From: Rhopalosiphum padi
Lineage: Eukaryota > Arthropoda > Insecta > Hemiptera > Aphididae
NCBI RefSeq assembly: GCF_020882245.1
Contig: NC_083600.1
Coordinates: 13,144,001 to 13,208,000 of the forward strand
DNA length: 64,000 bases
Direction: 5' to 3'
Positions 61,918 through 64,000 of the stretch are shown one piece after another. Below the pieces are notes generated by a model. That model was not told the DNA's origin. It worked only from the letters and a program-made list of their open reading frames with translations, and did not search any database. A program made the position numbers and the translations under genes. Position 1 is the first letter of the stretch, and each line of letters begins with the position of its first letter.

Positions 61918-63373
61918 GTATACACCTAGTTAGCTCGCTTATAGTATACACTAATAAAGTGGCGTTATTTGAAACGAGGTGGATATTTGACATGTCAGAT
62001 TTGTCCAAAATAGATAGATCAGTTTTTTTCTGATAAAACAGGCTTATTTTGTTAATTTTGAGGAACTGTAAACAGGAATTATATGTACCTATTGGAAAAT
62101 AATTCTCACAATATGATATAATTAATATTTAATAATTTGAATAAATATAAGACACGTGCGCATATGTTTTTCAAGATACGTAATTAGTTGTTTGATTGTG
62201 GTATGTGAATTTATTGTGTGAAAGAACGTTTTATTATATTATAATATTATGACATATTTTTAGTGTAAGCTTTTATTATTATTTTTTTTTTTTCGTTATT
62301 TATTGAAGGGAAAGACACAGACGTATATTGAACGTATTCATATGTCATTATATATTTACATTAATTTTATTGCTTTTTTACGTTTATAATAATTTCTATG
62401 CGTTTATAGGCTGCAGTATAAAATGTATTAATATATAATTATGTATATTTATTAAAATTTCTTTATTACATTATTTTATTTTAAAGAAAAAAAGAAAATT
62501 TACAATTTTTTTTAAAAAGTTGTATTGAACTGGTAGATGTATACATTTTTAATATTCTCATTTTTTTAATCATATCTGTAATATTCACGGACAGTCCTTA
62601 CATTTATGTTCAAATGAGAGAGAAATATGTATTGTGTAAGATTTCGCCTAAACGCTATACACCATATTATTAAAAATGTTCATTCAACTGCATAAAAAAA
62701 TTTCATAAACTCGTCAAAACGCAACCCACTCTATTCATATATAATATTATATAGGTACACATTTACAATTATTTATATGCAGAAAATGTGCAGTCAGAAT
62801 AATATCATTATTACATAGGAATATACATAAATACAATTTTATTTCTATAAATATTTTTTTCATTCTAGTATCAACACATTCAACACAGTATAAATTCTAA
62901 AAACAAAATAACCGGTCTTAATTCTATTTATAATTTCTTAAGTACTTCTAATATATATAAATATTTTTACATATTATCCAGCAGTTATTTGATTATAGTA
63001 GTTGTATAGTTATAAAATCACGGTACCGAAGTAGGTATTATATTTTATTTAGAGCCCTCCTCCTCTGCTTTAAACGACTTTTTCTCAAAAAATGTACAAA
63101 AATCGTACTTGTTAAATGTTTATTTTATACATAATATATAAAATGCTGTAAGAAAGAAATTATATTGAGATAAAAATAAAGGGATATTAAGGTTAGAACG
63201 AAGCAAGTGGGTTTTTTTTTAATTATGTAAATATTTAAATATGGGTGGCTGGTTAAAACTTTTCCACTCCCTATAAAAAACTAAAATGATAACATTTTAC
63301 TAATATTATGTTATGAAACCTTAAACATATTGCTTCACGTCCATTATAATATCTTCAATTTTCACCATTTCAG
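61918..63373 (+). other. Intron 4 of the RasGRF gene, 1456 bp
   Basis: Starts GTATAC and ends CACCATTTCAG, phase 2. It is AT-rich with poly-T runs. No exon or repeat element was recognised inside. Confidence 0.8.
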
Positions 63374-63521
63374 TTTCAATAAATTGCTGCTACAAAAAGA
63401 AGAGCTCGAACAACGGCACTTGCATTTGCTACAGGTCGTCGAGAGCGAAATGACTGCAAAATGGCAATACGCACAACAGGTCGATGAATCAGCCTCAGAA
63501 ATCAAAAAACTACGCGCAGAA
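63374..63521 (+). CDS. Rasgrf: RasGRF-family protein, fourth coding exon (coiled coil)
   Basis: Completes S135 and gives residues 136-184. It reads F-N-K-L-L-L-Q-K-E-E-L-E-Q-R-H-L-H-L-L-Q, then V-V-E-S-E..I-K-K-L-R-A-E. Vertebrate RasGRF has Y-R-T-L..E-H-E-A-L-M-Q-K-Y-L-H-L-L-Q-I-V-E-T-E..I-E-R-L-K-A-E here. This is the coiled coil between PH1 and the calmodulin-binding IQ motif. The donor is GAA|GTAAAA at 63522. Homology stops there, and readthrough reaches a stop at 63590. The rest of the gene lies to the right of the window. Confidence 0.88.
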
Positions 63522-64000
63522 GTAAAACATATTATTAAAAACGAATTATTAATTCCCTGTAGTTTTTACATAGTGACGTGTCCATCGTAATGATTGCATT
63601 TCCATTTCATATCATTGGTACAGTTAAAGATGTAAATTATTAGAATTAGTTTTTGCACCTATTTCAAAGTCATAAACATTACGCCACATTATTGATTTTA
63701 GCATATTTTTTCTAGTTAAGTTCATCGTAAAGATTCTAACATCAATTATTTAGAAAATTATTGAGTATCCTGAGTAAATCATATACTCTCTATAATTTCG
63801 CGTGATATTCCGGCTATCTGTTATATTAGTATTTAGTATTTGTATTTGTACGAATCGTACAACTAGATAGTTCTGCCCAAATAAACGGTAGAAATAAACT
63901 TATGTAGACATAAATGCATAGCGTGTTATGTTTGTTATTATAAGAACGCCAGTAACAAGTAGACTGCCATAGTATTTCTTTAAAACTGTCTAAAGTTGCC
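63522..64000 (+). other. Start of intron 5 of the RasGRF gene
   Basis: Begins GTAAAA. No further exon (IQ motif or DH domain) was recognised before the right edge. Confidence 0.6.

Overview
The window looks like insect nuclear DNA, most probably from an aphid. Intergenic and intronic sequence is extremely AT-rich. It is scattered with diverged repeat families and simple repeats, and a few CpG-rich blocks (about 2.45-5.4 kb, 28.8-29.1 kb, 33.7-34.8 kb, 59.9-60.5 kb) stand out as promoter or 5' UTR candidates. The aphid assignment is inference from base composition, repeat style and the closeness of the coding pieces to hemipteran-type families. No search was run.

Two things are well supported. 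(1) A complete non-LTR retrotransposon of the R1 clade lies at 9704-15079 on the + strand. It has a perfect 13-bp target-site duplication, a 5' UTR, an intact gag-like ORF1 (511 aa) and an intact endonuclease/reverse transcriptase ORF2 (1060 aa). It also has a 3' UTR with a strong hairpin and a 26-A tail. ORF2 starts inside the ORF1 stop (ATGA overlap), which suggests stop-start translational coupling. (2) The 5' end of a RasGRF-family gene (Ras-specific guanine nucleotide-releasing factor) lies on the + strand. It has a probable non-coding first exon in the CpG-rich block ending at 34796, then four coding exons (36529-36687, 61589-61726, 61811-61917, 63374-63521). Spliced in frame these give 184 residues: the N-terminal PH domain and the following coiled coil. 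The IQ, DH, second PH and CDC25/RasGEF parts must lie beyond the right edge.

Layout: 1-2450 AT-rich, nothing recognised; 2.45-5.4 kb CpG-rich block with microsatellites and no identifiable gene; 5.7-5.9 kb end of a decayed DNA transposon; 9.7-15.1 kb R1-clade element; 15.1-33.7 kb AT-rich intergenic DNA with repeat fragments; 33.7-36.7 kb RasGRF promoter region, first intron and first coding exon; 36.7-61.6 kb a single 24.9-kb intron carrying transposon relics (a mariner-like inverted-repeat element, a Jockey-like RT fragment, a palindromic MITE, a FLYWCH/MULE-type relic and two copies of a dispersed repeat); 61.6-63.5 kb the next three coding exons.

I found no new multi-gene system. The most interesting items are the apparently intact, recently inserted R1-clade element with its AUGA coupling and 3' hairpin, and the RasGRF gene architecture. 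No tRNA, rRNA or CRISPR feature was seen.
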